This document shows, piece after piece, positions 24,325 through 32,372 of a stretch of 64,000 nt of DNA. The translations under genes were made by a program, and so were the position numbers. The notes beneath the pieces were generated by a model. That model worked only from the letters and a program-made list of their open reading frames with translations, was not told the origin of the DNA and did not search any database. The DNA lies in contig NZ_BMDW01000004.1 of assembly GCF_014636175.1 (NCBI RefSeq), positions 1-64,000 of the forward strand, written 5' to 3'. Numbering within the stretch: the first letter of the stretch is position 1; every line of letters begins with the position of its first letter. Origin of the DNA: Sphingomonas psychrolutea (GTDB lineage Bacteria > Pseudomonadota > Alphaproteobacteria > Sphingomonadales > Sphingomonadaceae).

Positions 24325-26987
24325 TTACGCGCCGCGAGCGCGGCCTGCGCCGCCGCGAGCCGCGCGATCGGCACGCGGTAGGGCGAGGCCGACACGTAAT
24401 CGAGCCCAGCGCCTTCGCAAAACGCGATGCTCGCCGGGTCGCCGCCATGCTCGCCGCAAATGCCTAGCTTGATGTCGGGCCGCGTCGCCCTGCCCCGCGC
24501 CGCCGCCATTTCGATCAACTGCCCGACGCCCTCGACATCGAGGCTAACAAAGGGATCGCGCGCGTAAATGCCGCGCTCGACATAGGTCGTCAGGAAGCGC
24601 GACGCATCGTCGCGGCTGACGCCCAAGGTCGTCTGCGTGAGATCGTTGGTGCCGAAGCTGAAGAACTCGCCAATCTCGGCAATCTCGCCTGCCATCAGGC
24701 ACGCGCGCGGCAACTCGATCATCGTGCCGACGAGGTATTCGAGCGTGGTGCCGGTGTCGGCGAACACGGCCTGCGCGGCCTTGTCGACCACGGTCTTCAT
24801 CAGTTCCAGCTCGCGGCGCGTGCCGACCAGCGGGATCATCACTTCGGGGATCGGCGCAGCGCCCGATTTCTGCGCAACGAGCACCGCCGCTTCAAAGATC
24901 GCACGCGCCTGCATCTCGTAGATTTCGGGGTAGGTCACGCCCAACCGGCAGCCGCGATGCCCTAGCATCGGGTTGAATTCGTGCAGTTCAGCCGCGCGCC
25001 GCTTGAGCACGTCGACCGCGATTCCGGCGGCCGCCGCGACATCGGCGAACTCGCTTTCCTCATGCGGCAGGAATTCGTGCAGTGGCGGATCGAGCAAGCG
25101 GATCGTCACCGGCAGGCCCGCCATCACTTCGAACAATTGCACGAAATCGCTGCGCTGTTCGGGCAGCAATTTCTCCAGCGCGACGCGGCGGAGGGCTTCG
25201 TCCTCGGCGAGGATCATCTGGCGGACGTTGGTAATGCGCTGTGCATCGAAGAACATATGTTCGGTGCGGCAGAGACCGATGCCCTCGGCCCCAAATTCGC
25301 GCGCGACCTTGGCGTCCAAAGGCGTCTCGGCATTGGCACGGACCTTGAGGCGGCGCGCGGCGTCAGCCCACACCATCAGCGCGGCGAAATCGCCCGACAC
25401 TTCGGGCTGCACGGTCGGCACTTCGCCCGCCATCACTTCGCCGGTGGTGCCGTCGATCGTGACCATGTCGCCCGCCTTGATCTCGCGCCCGGCGACGCGC
25501 ATCACGCCCGCCTTGGCGTCGATCGAGATGCTGCCCGCGCCCGAGACGCACGGCCGCCCCATGCCGCGCGCGACCACCGCCGCATGGCTGGTCATTCCGC
25601 CGCGCGCGGTGAGGATGCCGCGCGCCGCGTGCATGCCGTGAATATCCTCGGGGCTGGTTTCGGTGCGGATGAGGATCACCGAGTCCCCCGCCGCCGCGCG
25701 CTTTTCGGCGGTATCGCTGTCGAATACCGCAAAGCCGCTCGCCGCGCCGGGGGACGCTGGCAAGCCCTTGGTCAGCACGTCACGCACTGCCTTGGGATCG
25801 AGCGTCGGGTGGAGCAATTGATCGAGCGCTTGCGGGTCGACACGCGCGACCGCCTCGTCGCGGGTGATGAGGCCTTCCTCCGCCATGTCGACCGCGATCT
25901 TGAGCGCGGCCTTGGCGGTGCGCTTGCCCGAGCGAGTCTGCAGCATCCACAGCTTGCCCTGCTGCACGGTGAATTCGATGTCCTGCATGTCGCGGTAATG
26001 CGTTTCGAGCAGGTCGAACACCTTGGCGAGTTCGGCAAACACCACCGGCATCGCTTCTTGCATCGACAGCGGCTTGGCCCCCGCCGCTTCACGCGCCGCG
26101 GTGGTGAGGTATTGCGGGGTGCGGATGCCGGCAACGACGTCTTCGCCCTGCGCGTTGATCAGGAATTCGCCGTAATAGGCGCGCGTGCCGATCGCCGGAT
26201 CGCGCGTGAAGGCGACGCCGGTTGCCGAGGTGTCGCCCATATTGCCGAACACCATCGCCTGGATATTGACCGCGGTGCCCCAGCTTGCGGGGATATCGTT
26301 GAGGCGGCGATAGACTTTCGCGCGCTCCGACTGCCACGATCCGAACACTGCGCCGACCGCGCCCCACAGCTGATCGTGCACGTCCTGCGGGAAGGGCTTG
26401 CCCCATTGCGCCTCGACCAGCTTCTTATACTCGCCGACGAGTTTCTGAAGGTCGGGCGCGGTCAGATCGGTGTCGAGGAAATAGCCGTTATCCTCCTTGG
26501 CGATTTCGAGCGCATCCTCGAACGCGGCATGATCGAGCTCGAGCACGACATCCGAATACATTTGGATGAAGCGGCGATAGCTGTCCCACGCGAAGCGCGC
26601 ATCGCCGCTCGTGGCCGCCAAGCCCTCGACCGTCGCATCGTTGAGGCCGAGGTTGAGGACGGTGTCCATCATCCCCGGCATCGACGCGCGTGCGCCGCTG
26701 CGGACCGAGACGAGGAGCGGATCGGTTGCGTCGCCGAAAACCTTGCCGGTGATGCCTTCGATATGCGCGATGCCGGTGGCGACTTCGGCCTTCAGGCCGT
26801 CGGGGAAAGCGCGGCCTTCCTGATAGTAAACGTCACAAAATTCGGTCGAGATGGTGAAGCCCGGCGGCACCGGCAGGCCGATCGATGCCATCTCCGCAAG
26901 GTTCGCGCCCTTGCCGCCGAGCAAGTTGCGATCACCCTTGCCCCCATCCGAAACGCCGCCGCCAAAGCGATATACGTAGTGCGTCAT
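24321..26987 (-). CDS. ppdK: Pyruvate, phosphate dikinase
   Basis: An 888-residue cytoplasmic enzyme that interconverts pyruvate, ATP and Pi with PEP, AMP and PPi. It has an N-terminal ATP-grasp domain (LLGGKGANLAEMASIGLPVP, VSVRSGARASMPGMMDTVLN) and the swivelling phosphohistidine domain with catalytic His468 in GGMTSHAAVVARGMGRPCV. The C-terminal PEP-binding TIM barrel shows GEFFSFGTNDLTQTTLG and the catalytic cysteine in LGICGEHGGDP. Length is normal. The ATG at 26987 begins MTHYVYRFGGG, matching the family; an in-frame ATG at 27053 adds 22 unrelated residues. glyS is 80 bp upstream on the same strand. Confidence 0.96.
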   Translation of the reverse strand: MTHYVYRFGGGVSDGGKGDRNLLGGKGANLAEMASIGLPVPPGFTISTEFCDVYYQEGRAFPDGLKAEVATGIAHIEGITGKVFGDATDPLLVSVRSGARASMPGMMDTVLNLGLNDATVEGLAATSGDARFAWDSYRRFIQMYSDVVLELDHAAFEDALEIAKEDNGYFLDTDLTAPDLQKLVGEYKKLVEAQWGKPFPQDVHDQLWGAVGAVFGSWQSERAKVYRRLNDIPASWGTAVNIQAMVFGNMGDTSATGVAFTRDPAIGTRAYYGEFLINAQGEDVVAGIRTPQYLTTAAREAAGAKPLSMQEAMPVVFAELAKVFDLLETHYRDMQDIEFTVQQGKLWMLQTRSGKRTAKAALKIAVDMAEEGLITRDEAVARVDPQALDQLLHPTLDPKAVRDVLTKGLPASPGAASGFAVFDSDTAEKRAAAGDSVILIRTETSPEDIHGMHAARGILTARGGMTSHAAVVARGMGRPCVSGAGSISIDAKAGVMRVAGREIKAGDMVTIDGTTGEVMAGEVPTVQPEVSGDFAALMVWADAARRLKVRANAETPLDAKVAREFGAEGIGLCRTEHMFFDAQRITNVRQMILAEDEALRRVALEKLLPEQRSDFVQLFEVMAGLPVTIRLLDPPLHEFLPHEESEFADVAAAAGIAVDVLKRRAAELHEFNPMLGHRGCRLGVTYPEIYEMQARAIFEAAVLVAQKSGAAPIPEVMIPLVGTRRELELMKTVVDKAAQAVFADTGTTLEYLVGTMIELPRACLMAGEIAEIGEFFSFGTNDLTQTTLGVSRDDASRFLTTYVERGIYARDPFVSLDVEGVGQLIEMAAARGRATRPDIKLGICGEHGGDPASIAFCEGAGLDYVSASPYRVPIARLAAAQAALAARK

Positions 26988-27067
26988 GGTCGTCCCTTTA
27001 ACGGCGTTATCTTGCTGGGGAGGCAATCGGAAGTTTAGGCTAAGTTTAGGCATAAACGCATGTCCAT

Positions 27068-29380
27068 TCAGCCCTCGATCTTGGAGAAATCGGCGACATT
27101 GTGCACTGCAGCACGAACCCGATCAAGCAAGGCGAGGCGCGCGGCGCGTTTGTCGTCGTGCGCGTCGTTGACGATCACGCTTTCAAAGAACTGGTCGATC
27201 GGCGCCCGCAGCGTTGCGAGTGCGGCCATCGCACCGGCGAAGTCCTCCGCGCCGATGGCGGCGGCGGCGGCGGGTTCGGCCGAATCGAGCGCATTGGCGA
27301 GCGCAGCTTCTGCTGGTTCGGGCGTGTAGGACAGCGATAAATCCCCTCTCCCTTCGGGAGAGGGAGGGAGACGCGAAGCGTCGGAAGGGTGAGGGTGATC
27401 CGGCGTGCGTTGCGCGTCACCCTCACCCCGCGGCGCCGAAGCGCCTTGCCCCTCTCCCGATGGGAGAGGGGAAGAAGGAGCAAACCCCTCCTTCTTCAAA
27501 ATATTCGCCGCGCGCTTATACCCGGCGAGCAAATTCGCCCCGTCGGCCGTGCCGATGAACGCCTGCAACGCGTGCACGCGGGCGAGCAGGCGCACGAGAT
27601 CGTCCTCCCCGCCGAGCGCGAAGACCGCGTCGATCAGATCGTGCCGGACCCCGGCTTCGCGTTGCTGGACTTTCAGGCGGTCGGCGAAAAAATACCGCAG
27701 ATGCTCAAGGCCCGTGGCAATGGAAAGCCATTCTTTTCCGGCGGCGCGTCCCCACGCTTCGTATGCAGCCTGTATGTCGTAGCGGAGATGCGAACTCGTC
27801 TGAATCGCGAGAACGCCGAGCGCCGCCCGGCGGAGCGCAAACGGATCCTTCGATCCGGTTGGCCTCTCGTCGATTGCAAAGAACGCGGCAAGAGTATCCA
27901 GCTTATCCGCCAAACTCACCGCCACCGTCACCGGATCGGTGGGCACATCATCGCCCTGCCCGACCGGCTTGTAGTGATCGCGGATTGCGGCGGCGACGGC
28001 TGGGTCTTCGCCTTGCGCGGCGGCGTAATAGCCGCCCATCAGGCCCTGCAGCTCGGGGAATTCGCCGACCATGCCGGTGACGAGATCGGCCTTGCACAGG
28101 CGGGCGGCGCGTTCGGCGAGCGACGCAAGATCCGCGCGCGACAACTCCCCCTCCCGCTCGCGGGAGGGGTTAGGGGAGGGGCTGTCCGCATCGGAGGCGT
28201 TGGCGAGTGGGACATGCCCTCCCCCAGCCCCTCCCGCGAGCGGGAGGGGAGCAGAAGAAGCAACAATCCCCTCCTCGACCAGCCACCTTGCCAGTTTCGC
28301 CACCCGGTCGACCTTGTCCGCCACCGTGCCGAGCTTTTCATGAAACACGATGCGGTCGAGCTTCCTGGCCTGCTCCTCCAGCGGCACCTTCAAATCGGTG
28401 TCGTAGAAGAATTTCGCATCGCTCAGCCGCGCGGCGAGCACCTTGCGGTTGCCCTCGATGATCGCCGCGCCGCCATCCGACGCATCGATATTGGCGGTGC
28501 AGACGAAGGCGTTTGCCAGCGCGCCGTCGGCATCGCGGCACACGAAATATTTCTGGTTCACGCGCGCGGTGAGCTGGATCACTTCGGGCGGGACGTCGAG
28601 GAACGCCGCGTCGAAGCGGCCGAGCAGCGGAACCGGAAATTCGGTGAGGCCGGCATTTTCGGTCAGCAGGCCCTCATCCTGCACCAGCTCGAGCCCGGCT
28701 TTCCGCGCGGCCATCGTCGCGCCGAGCGCGATGATCTGGCGGCGTTCGGCCTGGTCGACGATGACGTGGCACGCGCGGAGCTTCTCGACATAGTCGTCGG
28801 CATTGCCGATCGTGATGATGCCGGGATGGTGGAAACGGTGGCCGACCGTTGCCGCGCCACTGACGATCCCAGCGACCTCGCACGGGACCACATCGTCACC
28901 GAACAGCGCCACAATCCCTTGCAACGGGCGGACCCAGCGGAGCGATTCCATCGTAGTGGACGCGGCACCCCAGCGCATCGCCTTGGGCCAGGGGAAGGCG
29001 CGGATGATCGCGGGGATCGCCTCGGCGAGCACGTGCGCCGTGGCGCGGCCGGGTTTGTCGATAACCGCGAAGAGTACGCCGTCGCGCTCGACCAGTTGCT
29101 CGCGCGTGAGGCCGGTTTTGCGCAGAAAGCCTTCGAGCGCTTGCGGCGGGGCGCTCGCCTTGGGGCCCTTGGTTTCTTCGGAAACGGCGGCGGTCTCGGT
29201 CGGCAGCCCGCGCGCGATCAGCGTCAGGCGGCGCGGGGTGGCGTAAGTGACGAGCTCGCTCGCGACGAGGCCGGCCTTGGCAAGCTCGGCGGCGAACAGC
29301 TTGGCGAGATCCTCGCGCGCGCGATCCTGCATCCGCGCGGGGATTTCCTCGGAGCGGAGTTCGAGGAGGAAGTCAGTCAT
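27068..29380 (-). CDS. glyS: Glycyl-tRNA synthetase beta subunit, with two in-frame palindrome inserts
   Basis: A 770-residue beta subunit of the alpha2-beta2 GlyRS. The start MTDFLLELRSEEIPARMQ, PTPRRL-type block (TYATPRRLTLIARGLPTE) and FPWPKAMRWGA are standard, as is the DALRRxAxG-type block (KDPFALRRAALGVLAIQ). The usual length is about 690. The surplus is two Pro/Gly/Ser-rich segments, residues about 377-412 (PLPLAGGAGGG ... PSPNPSREREG) and 637-681 (SPLPSGEGQG ... LPPSPEGRGD). Each is encoded exactly by a palindromic repeat (28145-28251 and 27340-27472). Flanking sequence is normal, so the protein probably tolerates both as surface loops. Confidence 0.95.
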   Translation of the reverse strand: MTDFLLELRSEEIPARMQDRAREDLAKLFAAELAKAGLVASELVTYATPRRLTLIARGLPTETAAVSEETKGPKASAPPQALEGFLRKTGLTREQLVERDGVLFAVIDKPGRATAHVLAEAIPAIIRAFPWPKAMRWGAASTTMESLRWVRPLQGIVALFGDDVVPCEVAGIVSGAATVGHRFHHPGIITIGNADDYVEKLRACHVIVDQAERRQIIALGATMAARKAGLELVQDEGLLTENAGLTEFPVPLLGRFDAAFLDVPPEVIQLTARVNQKYFVCRDADGALANAFVCTANIDASDGGAAIIEGNRKVLAARLSDAKFFYDTDLKVPLEEQARKLDRIVFHEKLGTVADKVDRVAKLARWLVEEGIVASSAPLPLAGGAGGGHVPLANASDADSPSPNPSREREGELSRADLASLAERAARLCKADLVTGMVGEFPELQGLMGGYYAAAQGEDPAVAAAIRDHYKPVGQGDDVPTDPVTVAVSLADKLDTLAAFFAIDERPTGSKDPFALRRAALGVLAIQTSSHLRYDIQAAYEAWGRAAGKEWLSIATGLEHLRYFFADRLKVQQREAGVRHDLIDAVFALGGEDDLVRLLARVHALQAFIGTADGANLLAGYKRAANILKKEGFAPSSPLPSGEGQGASAPRGEGDAQRTPDHPHPSDASRLPPSPEGRGDLSLSYTPEPAEAALANALDSAEPAAAAAIGAEDFAGAMAALATLRAPIDQFFESVIVNDAHDDKRAARLALLDRVRAAVHNVADFSKIEG
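27340..27472. repeat. REP-doublet palindrome inside glyS (3' copy)
   Basis: The left arm is CCCTCTCCC-TTCG-GGAGAGGG, a stem closed by a TTCG loop; the right arm is CCCCTCTCCC-GATG-GGAGAGGGG. Inner complementary segments (GGGTGAGGGTGATCC with TCACCCTCACCC) complete a double-hairpin element. It is related to the intergenic copy at 33248-33367. glyS reads it in frame as residues about 637-681. Confidence 0.88.
28145..28251. repeat. REP-doublet palindrome inside glyS (central copy)
   Basis: Two inverted hairpins: CCCCTCCCG-CTCG-CGGGAGGGG at the left and CCCCTCCCG-CGAG-CGGGAGGGG at the right. GGGGAGGGGC and GCCCTCCCCC form an inner stem around a unique centre. glyS reads through it in frame as residues about 377-412. 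Confidence 0.88.
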
Positions 29381-29421
29381 GCGAACGCCTTATGCGCCGC
29401 AGGCACAAGAAAGAGGGATCT

Positions 29422-29488
29422 CACACAAAGACACAAAGGCACGAAGCAAGACGATGCTTCCTGCTTGGTGTCTTCGTGTCTTTGTGTG
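29422..29488. repeat. Inverted repeat between glyS and glyQ (ACACAAAG type)
   Basis: An imperfect dyad with arms CACACAAAGACACAAAGGCAC and GTGTCTTCGTGTCTTTGTGTG around a short centre. It is unlike the GC-rich REP elements: AT-richer and built from CACAAAG-like units. It occupies the first part of the 238-bp gap between glyS and glyQ and contains no gene. Confidence 0.8.
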
Positions 29489-29489
29489 C

Positions 29490-29600
29490 GCAAATCCTTC
29501 TTCTTTCTCTCCGCGTCTCCGCGTCTCCGCGTGAAAAGAAAAATTGGTTCGCGCGGAGACGCGGAGACGCGGAGAGAAGGAGGAGAAAGCAGGGATTTGC
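29490..29600. repeat. Long palindrome between glyS and glyQ (GCGGAGAC type)
   Basis: The core arms are TCTCCGCGTCTCCGCGTCTC and its complement GAGACGCGGAGACGCGGAGA, each made of three tandem CCGCGTCT-like units. Outer arms GCAAATCC (29490) and GGATTTGC (29593) extend the dyad to about 110 bp. The same unit recurs at 54246-54319. Transcripts would form a long hairpin between glyQ and glyS. Confidence 0.85.
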
Positions 29601-29618
29601 TTGCGGCGCTCAAGGTGC

Positions 29619-30485
29619 TCACGCCGCCCACCCGTTGCGGTCCATCCACGCCTGACAGCTGCCCTTCGCGAGATCGCGCACGCGGCCCATATAGGCCTGG
29701 CGCTCGGCGACCGAGATGACGCCGCGCGCTTGCAGCAAGTTGAAGACGTGGCTCGCCTTGATCGCTTGTTCGTACGCCGGGATCGGCAGCTTGGCCGCCA
29801 GGCAATTCTCGCATTCGGCGACGTGCTTGCGGAACTGGTCGAACAGGCTGTCGGTATCGGCGATTTCGAAATTCCAGGTCGACATCTCGACCTCATTTTC
29901 GTGGAACACCTGCCCGTACGTCACCCCGGCGTCGTTGAACGCGAGATCGTACACGCTGTCCTTGTTCTGGATATAGAGCGCGAGGCGTTCCAAGCCGTAG
30001 GTCAGCTCGCCCGCGACGGGCTTCATGTCGAAGCCGCCCATTTGCTGGAAATAGGTGAATTGGGTGACTTCCATGCCGTCGCACCACACTTCCCAGCCCA
30101 GCCCCCACGCGCCGAGCGTCGGCGATTCCCAATCGTCCTCGACGAAGCGGATGTCGTGGAGCAGCGGATCGATGCCGATCGCCGCAAGGCTGCCGAGATA
30201 GAGTTCCTGCAAATCGGGCGGGCTGGGCTTCAGGATCACCTGATATTGGTAATAATGCTGCAGCCGGTTGGGATTCTCGCCGTAACGCCCGTCAGTCGGG
30301 CGACGGCACGGCTGGACGAAGGCGGCGTTCCAGCTGTCGGGGCCGAGCGCGCGCAGCGTGGTCGCGGGGTGAAACGTGCCCGCGCCCATCTCCATGTCAT
30401 GCGGCTGAAGAATCAGGCAGCCATGCCGGCTCCAATAATCGTGGAGCCGGAGGATCATGTTCTGGAAGCTGAGCGGTTGCGTCAC
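29619..30485 (-). CDS. glyQ: Glycyl-tRNA synthetase alpha subunit
   Basis: A 288-residue class II catalytic subunit of bacterial GlyRS. Nearly invariant blocks are visible: [19 protein letters not shown] (read in parts), [38 protein letters not shown], and [20 protein letters not shown]. The start is GTG at 30485 ([10 protein letters not shown]), matching family length; the frame extends upstream to 30548 without similarity. It precedes glyS on the same strand, separated by two palindromes. Confidence 0.96.
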   Translation of the reverse strand: MTQPLSFQNMILRLHDYWSRHGCLILQPHDMEMGAGTFHPATTLRALGPDSWNAAFVQPCRRPTDGRYGENPNRLQHYYQYQVILKPSPPDLQELYLGSLAAIGIDPLLHDIRFVEDDWESPTLGAWGLGWEVWCDGMEVTQFTYFQQMGGFDMKPVAGELTYGLERLALYIQNKDSVYDLAFNDAGVTYGQVFHENEVEMSTWNFEIADTDSLFDQFRKHVAECENCLAAKLPIPAYEQAIKASHVFNLLQARGVISVAERQAYMGRVRDLAKGSCQAWMDRNGWAA

Positions 30486-30560
30486 GCGGCGGGCTTTGCC
30501 GCAGTGCCGCGAAGGGGTCAACCACGCGCACCGCTTCGCTTCTGCCAAAGTCGTCCTCCG

Positions 30561-30637
30561 CTGACTTTTAGTCAGGGGTAGTTGACATGCGCGCGAATCA
30601 CGGGCATTTAGTCATGGACGGCTGACATTGGGTCAGC
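30561..30637 (+). promoter_or_regulatory. Putative promoter flanked by two dyad operators
   Basis: A perfect dyad CTGACT-TTT-AGTCAG lies at 30561-30575 and a similar one, GCTGAC-ATTGG-GTCAGC, at 30621-30637. Between them a TTGACA (30582-30587) is followed after 17 bases by a weak CATTTA (30605-30610). This placement, just upstream of a small ORF and an XRE regulator gene, is what an autoregulated promoter would look like. Operator identity is inference. Confidence 0.5.
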
Positions 30638-30658
30638 GTCGCATGACGGAGAGAACCG

Positions 30659-30757
30659 ATGTGCCCCGAACGAACGCGCCAGCGCGACGAGTGGATCGTG
30701 CTGGGATCGTCCTTGTTCACAGCGTTTGCCTTACTCTTCACGATCCTGTGGTCGTGA
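30659..30757 (+). CDS. Small membrane peptide, 32 residues
   Basis: A short frame starting at ATG 30659 with GGAGAG five bases upstream. It encodes a charged N-terminus (MCPERTRQRDEW) followed by one hydrophobic helix (IVLGSSLFTAFALLFTILW) and a stop. It lies between the dyad-flanked promoter and the XRE regulator start 13 bp downstream, so it may be the first gene of that module. No family is recognised. Support is ribosome-site spacing, a clear single-span pattern and context only. Confidence 0.5.
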   Translation: MCPERTRQRDEWIVLGSSLFTAFALLFTILWS

Positions 30758-30770
30758 TGCGGTGGACGCC

Positions 30771-30983
30771 GTGAAGAACCGCCTGAAAGTGCTGCGTGCC
30801 GAGCGCGACTGGAGCCAGGCAGAACTCGGTGGAAGGCTAGGCGTATCGCGCCAGGCCGTCAACGCGATCGAGACGGGGAAATACGATCCCTCGCTCCCGC
30901 TCGCCTTCAAGCTGGGTCGGCTGTTCGACCTGCGGATCGAGGAGATTTTCGATGATCAGACTGGAACCGGCGATGACCGGTAA
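30771..30983 (+). CDS. XRE-family helix-turn-helix regulator
   Basis: A 70-residue DNA-binding protein consisting of almost nothing but a HTH_3 domain: KNRLKVLRAERDWSQAELGG, then RLGVSRQAVNAIETGKYDPS, and a C-terminal LFDLRIEEIFDD. This small form commonly accompanies a membrane protein gene, as here (the next gene overlaps it by 32 nt). The start is a GTG at 30771; a GTG at 30762 is also possible. It may act on the dyads at 30561-30637. Confidence 0.88.
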   Translation: MKNRLKVLRAERDWSQAELGGRLGVSRQAVNAIETGKYDPSLPLAFKLGRLFDLRIEEIFDDQTGTGDDR

Positions 30984-31401
30984 GGGTATCGGCCCCGGCG
31001 AAGCCGCAAGCCGCGCGAAATCGCGCCGGACGATCCTCAATTTCAGCGTGCTCGCTTTGCTCGGCGGCGCAGTTGGCTTTACCGCCGCCTTGGTCGAGCA
31101 ACACGATGCGCCGATCAGCGCGGGCGGCACGATGCCTGGCTGGTTCGCGATTCTGGCGGCGGCGGTGATGGTCGTCGCGGTGCTTGGCGGCAGCGTGTTC
31201 TACCATCGCAACATGGACGAACTGCAACGGCTCGACAATTATTGGGCGGCGACGATGGGTGCCAACGTCTTCCTGCTCGGCTACCCGGTGTGGCTGATCC
31301 TGTGGAAGGGCGGACTGGTGCCCGCGCCCGACGCGATGACCCTGTATCTCGTCGTCTTCGTCACGATGATGATTGCCTATTTCTGGCGCAAAATGCGCTG
31401 A
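30952..31401 (+). CDS. Four-helix membrane protein linked to XRE regulator
   Basis: A 149-residue integral membrane protein with about four hydrophobic helices (near residues 28-47, 63-82, 98-118 and 125-143). The loop YHRNMDELQRLDNYWAATMG between helices two and three recalls small proteins found downstream of XRE regulators in alphaproteobacteria. No biochemical role is known. It starts inside the regulator gene (32-nt overlap), so the two are translationally linked. An ATG at 30973 would give a shorter N-terminus. Confidence 0.75.
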   Translation: MIRLEPAMTGKGIGPGEAASRAKSRRTILNFSVLALLGGAVGFTAALVEQHDAPISAGGTMPGWFAILAAAVMVVAVLGGSVFYHRNMDELQRLDNYWAATMGANVFLLGYPVWLILWKGGLVPAPDAMTLYLVVFVTMMIAYFWRKMR

Positions 31402-31433
31402 TCCTTCAAACCAATCGCAAAAGGACCTGTATC

Positions 31434-32372
31434 ATGGATGTGAAGACGATGACGGTCGCCCTCGCGGCCCTGTTGCTTGGCGGCAATAGCGCACCGCAAG
31501 CTGCCCCTGCTGCCCCCGCCCCTGCGCCGGCCGCCCCGGCGACCGAAGCCTCGATCCCGGCCGATCCGGCGCTGTGGGTGGTCAAGGATGCCGACACGAC
31601 GATCTATCTGTTCGGCACGGTCCATGCGCTGAAGCCGCGGCTCAGCTGGTTCGATTCGGCGGTGCGCAAGGCGTTCGACGAAAGCGGGCAACTCGTGCTC
31701 GAAATCCCGCTGCCCGATCCGGCCGAAGCGCAGAAGGTCGTGCTGCCACTGGCGATCGACCCGGACGGCCCGCCGCTGCGGCAGAAGCTGACCGAAGCCG
31801 ATCGCGCGACCTATGTCGCGGCGCTGACCAAGCTTGGTGTCCCGGCGGCGGGGATCGACCAGTTCGACAGCCTCGAACCGTGGTTCGCCGCGGTCACGAT
31901 GGCGCAGATCGCGCTGCAAAAGGCCGGCTTCACCCCCGGCGACGGTGCCGAAACCGCGCTCGACAAGGCGGCCAAGGCGGCGGGCAAGCCGGTATCGGGG
32001 CTGGAAACGCTGCAGCAACAGCTCGGCTATTTCCATGATTTGCCACAGGCCGATCAGATTGCGTTTCTGGTGGCCGGGGCAAAGGACGTCGACAAGTTCG
32101 ATTCGACGATCAACGCGATGGTCGACAAATGGAAAGCGGGCGATGCCGAGGGCTTGAGCGCGCTGATGAACGAGGATCTGACCAGCCAGCCCAACCTCTA
32201 CAAAGTGCTGCTGGTCGATCGCAATGCGCGCTGGGCCGACTGGATCGACAACCGGCTGAAGACGCCGGGGACGGTGTTCGTCGCGGTCGGTGCGGGGCAT
32301 CTGGCCGGCAAGGACAGCGTCCAGGTGCAGCTCGGCAAGCATCATTTGACCGCGACGCGCGTCAAATATTGA
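31434..32372 (+). CDS. TraB/GumN family protein (first paralogue)
   Basis: A 312-residue exported protein. A signal-like N-terminus (TVALAALLLGG) is followed by an Ala/Pro-rich spacer. The TraB/GumN domain has both GxxH signatures: YLFGTVHALKPRLSW near residue 60 and FVAVGAGHLAGKDSV near residue 285. TraB-fold proteins are proposed metalloproteases; activity here is not shown. AAAAGGA about 8 bases before ATG 31434 supports the start. The next gene is a second, diverged copy that overlaps by 4 nt. Confidence 0.85.
   Translation: MDVKTMTVALAALLLGGNSAPQAAPAAPAPAPAAPATEASIPADPALWVVKDADTTIYLFGTVHALKPRLSWFDSAVRKAFDESGQLVLEIPLPDPAEAQKVVLPLAIDPDGPPLRQKLTEADRATYVAALTKLGVPAAGIDQFDSLEPWFAAVTMAQIALQKAGFTPGDGAETALDKAAKAAGKPVSGLETLQQQLGYFHDLPQADQIAFLVAGAKDVDKFDSTINAMVDKWKAGDAEGLSALMNEDLTSQPNLYKVLLVDRNARWADWIDNRLKTPGTVFVAVGAGHLAGKDSVQVQLGKHHLTATRVKY

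Noticed and set aside
24981..27038. 685-codon plus-strand open frame opposite ppdK
   Set aside because: A shadow of the ppdK coding region; composition is Arg/His-rich and no domain is visible.
27340..28251. glyS as a pseudogene because of odd Pro/Gly-rich segments
   Set aside because: The frame is continuous, all flanking family blocks are present in order, and the extra residues coincide exactly with repeats.
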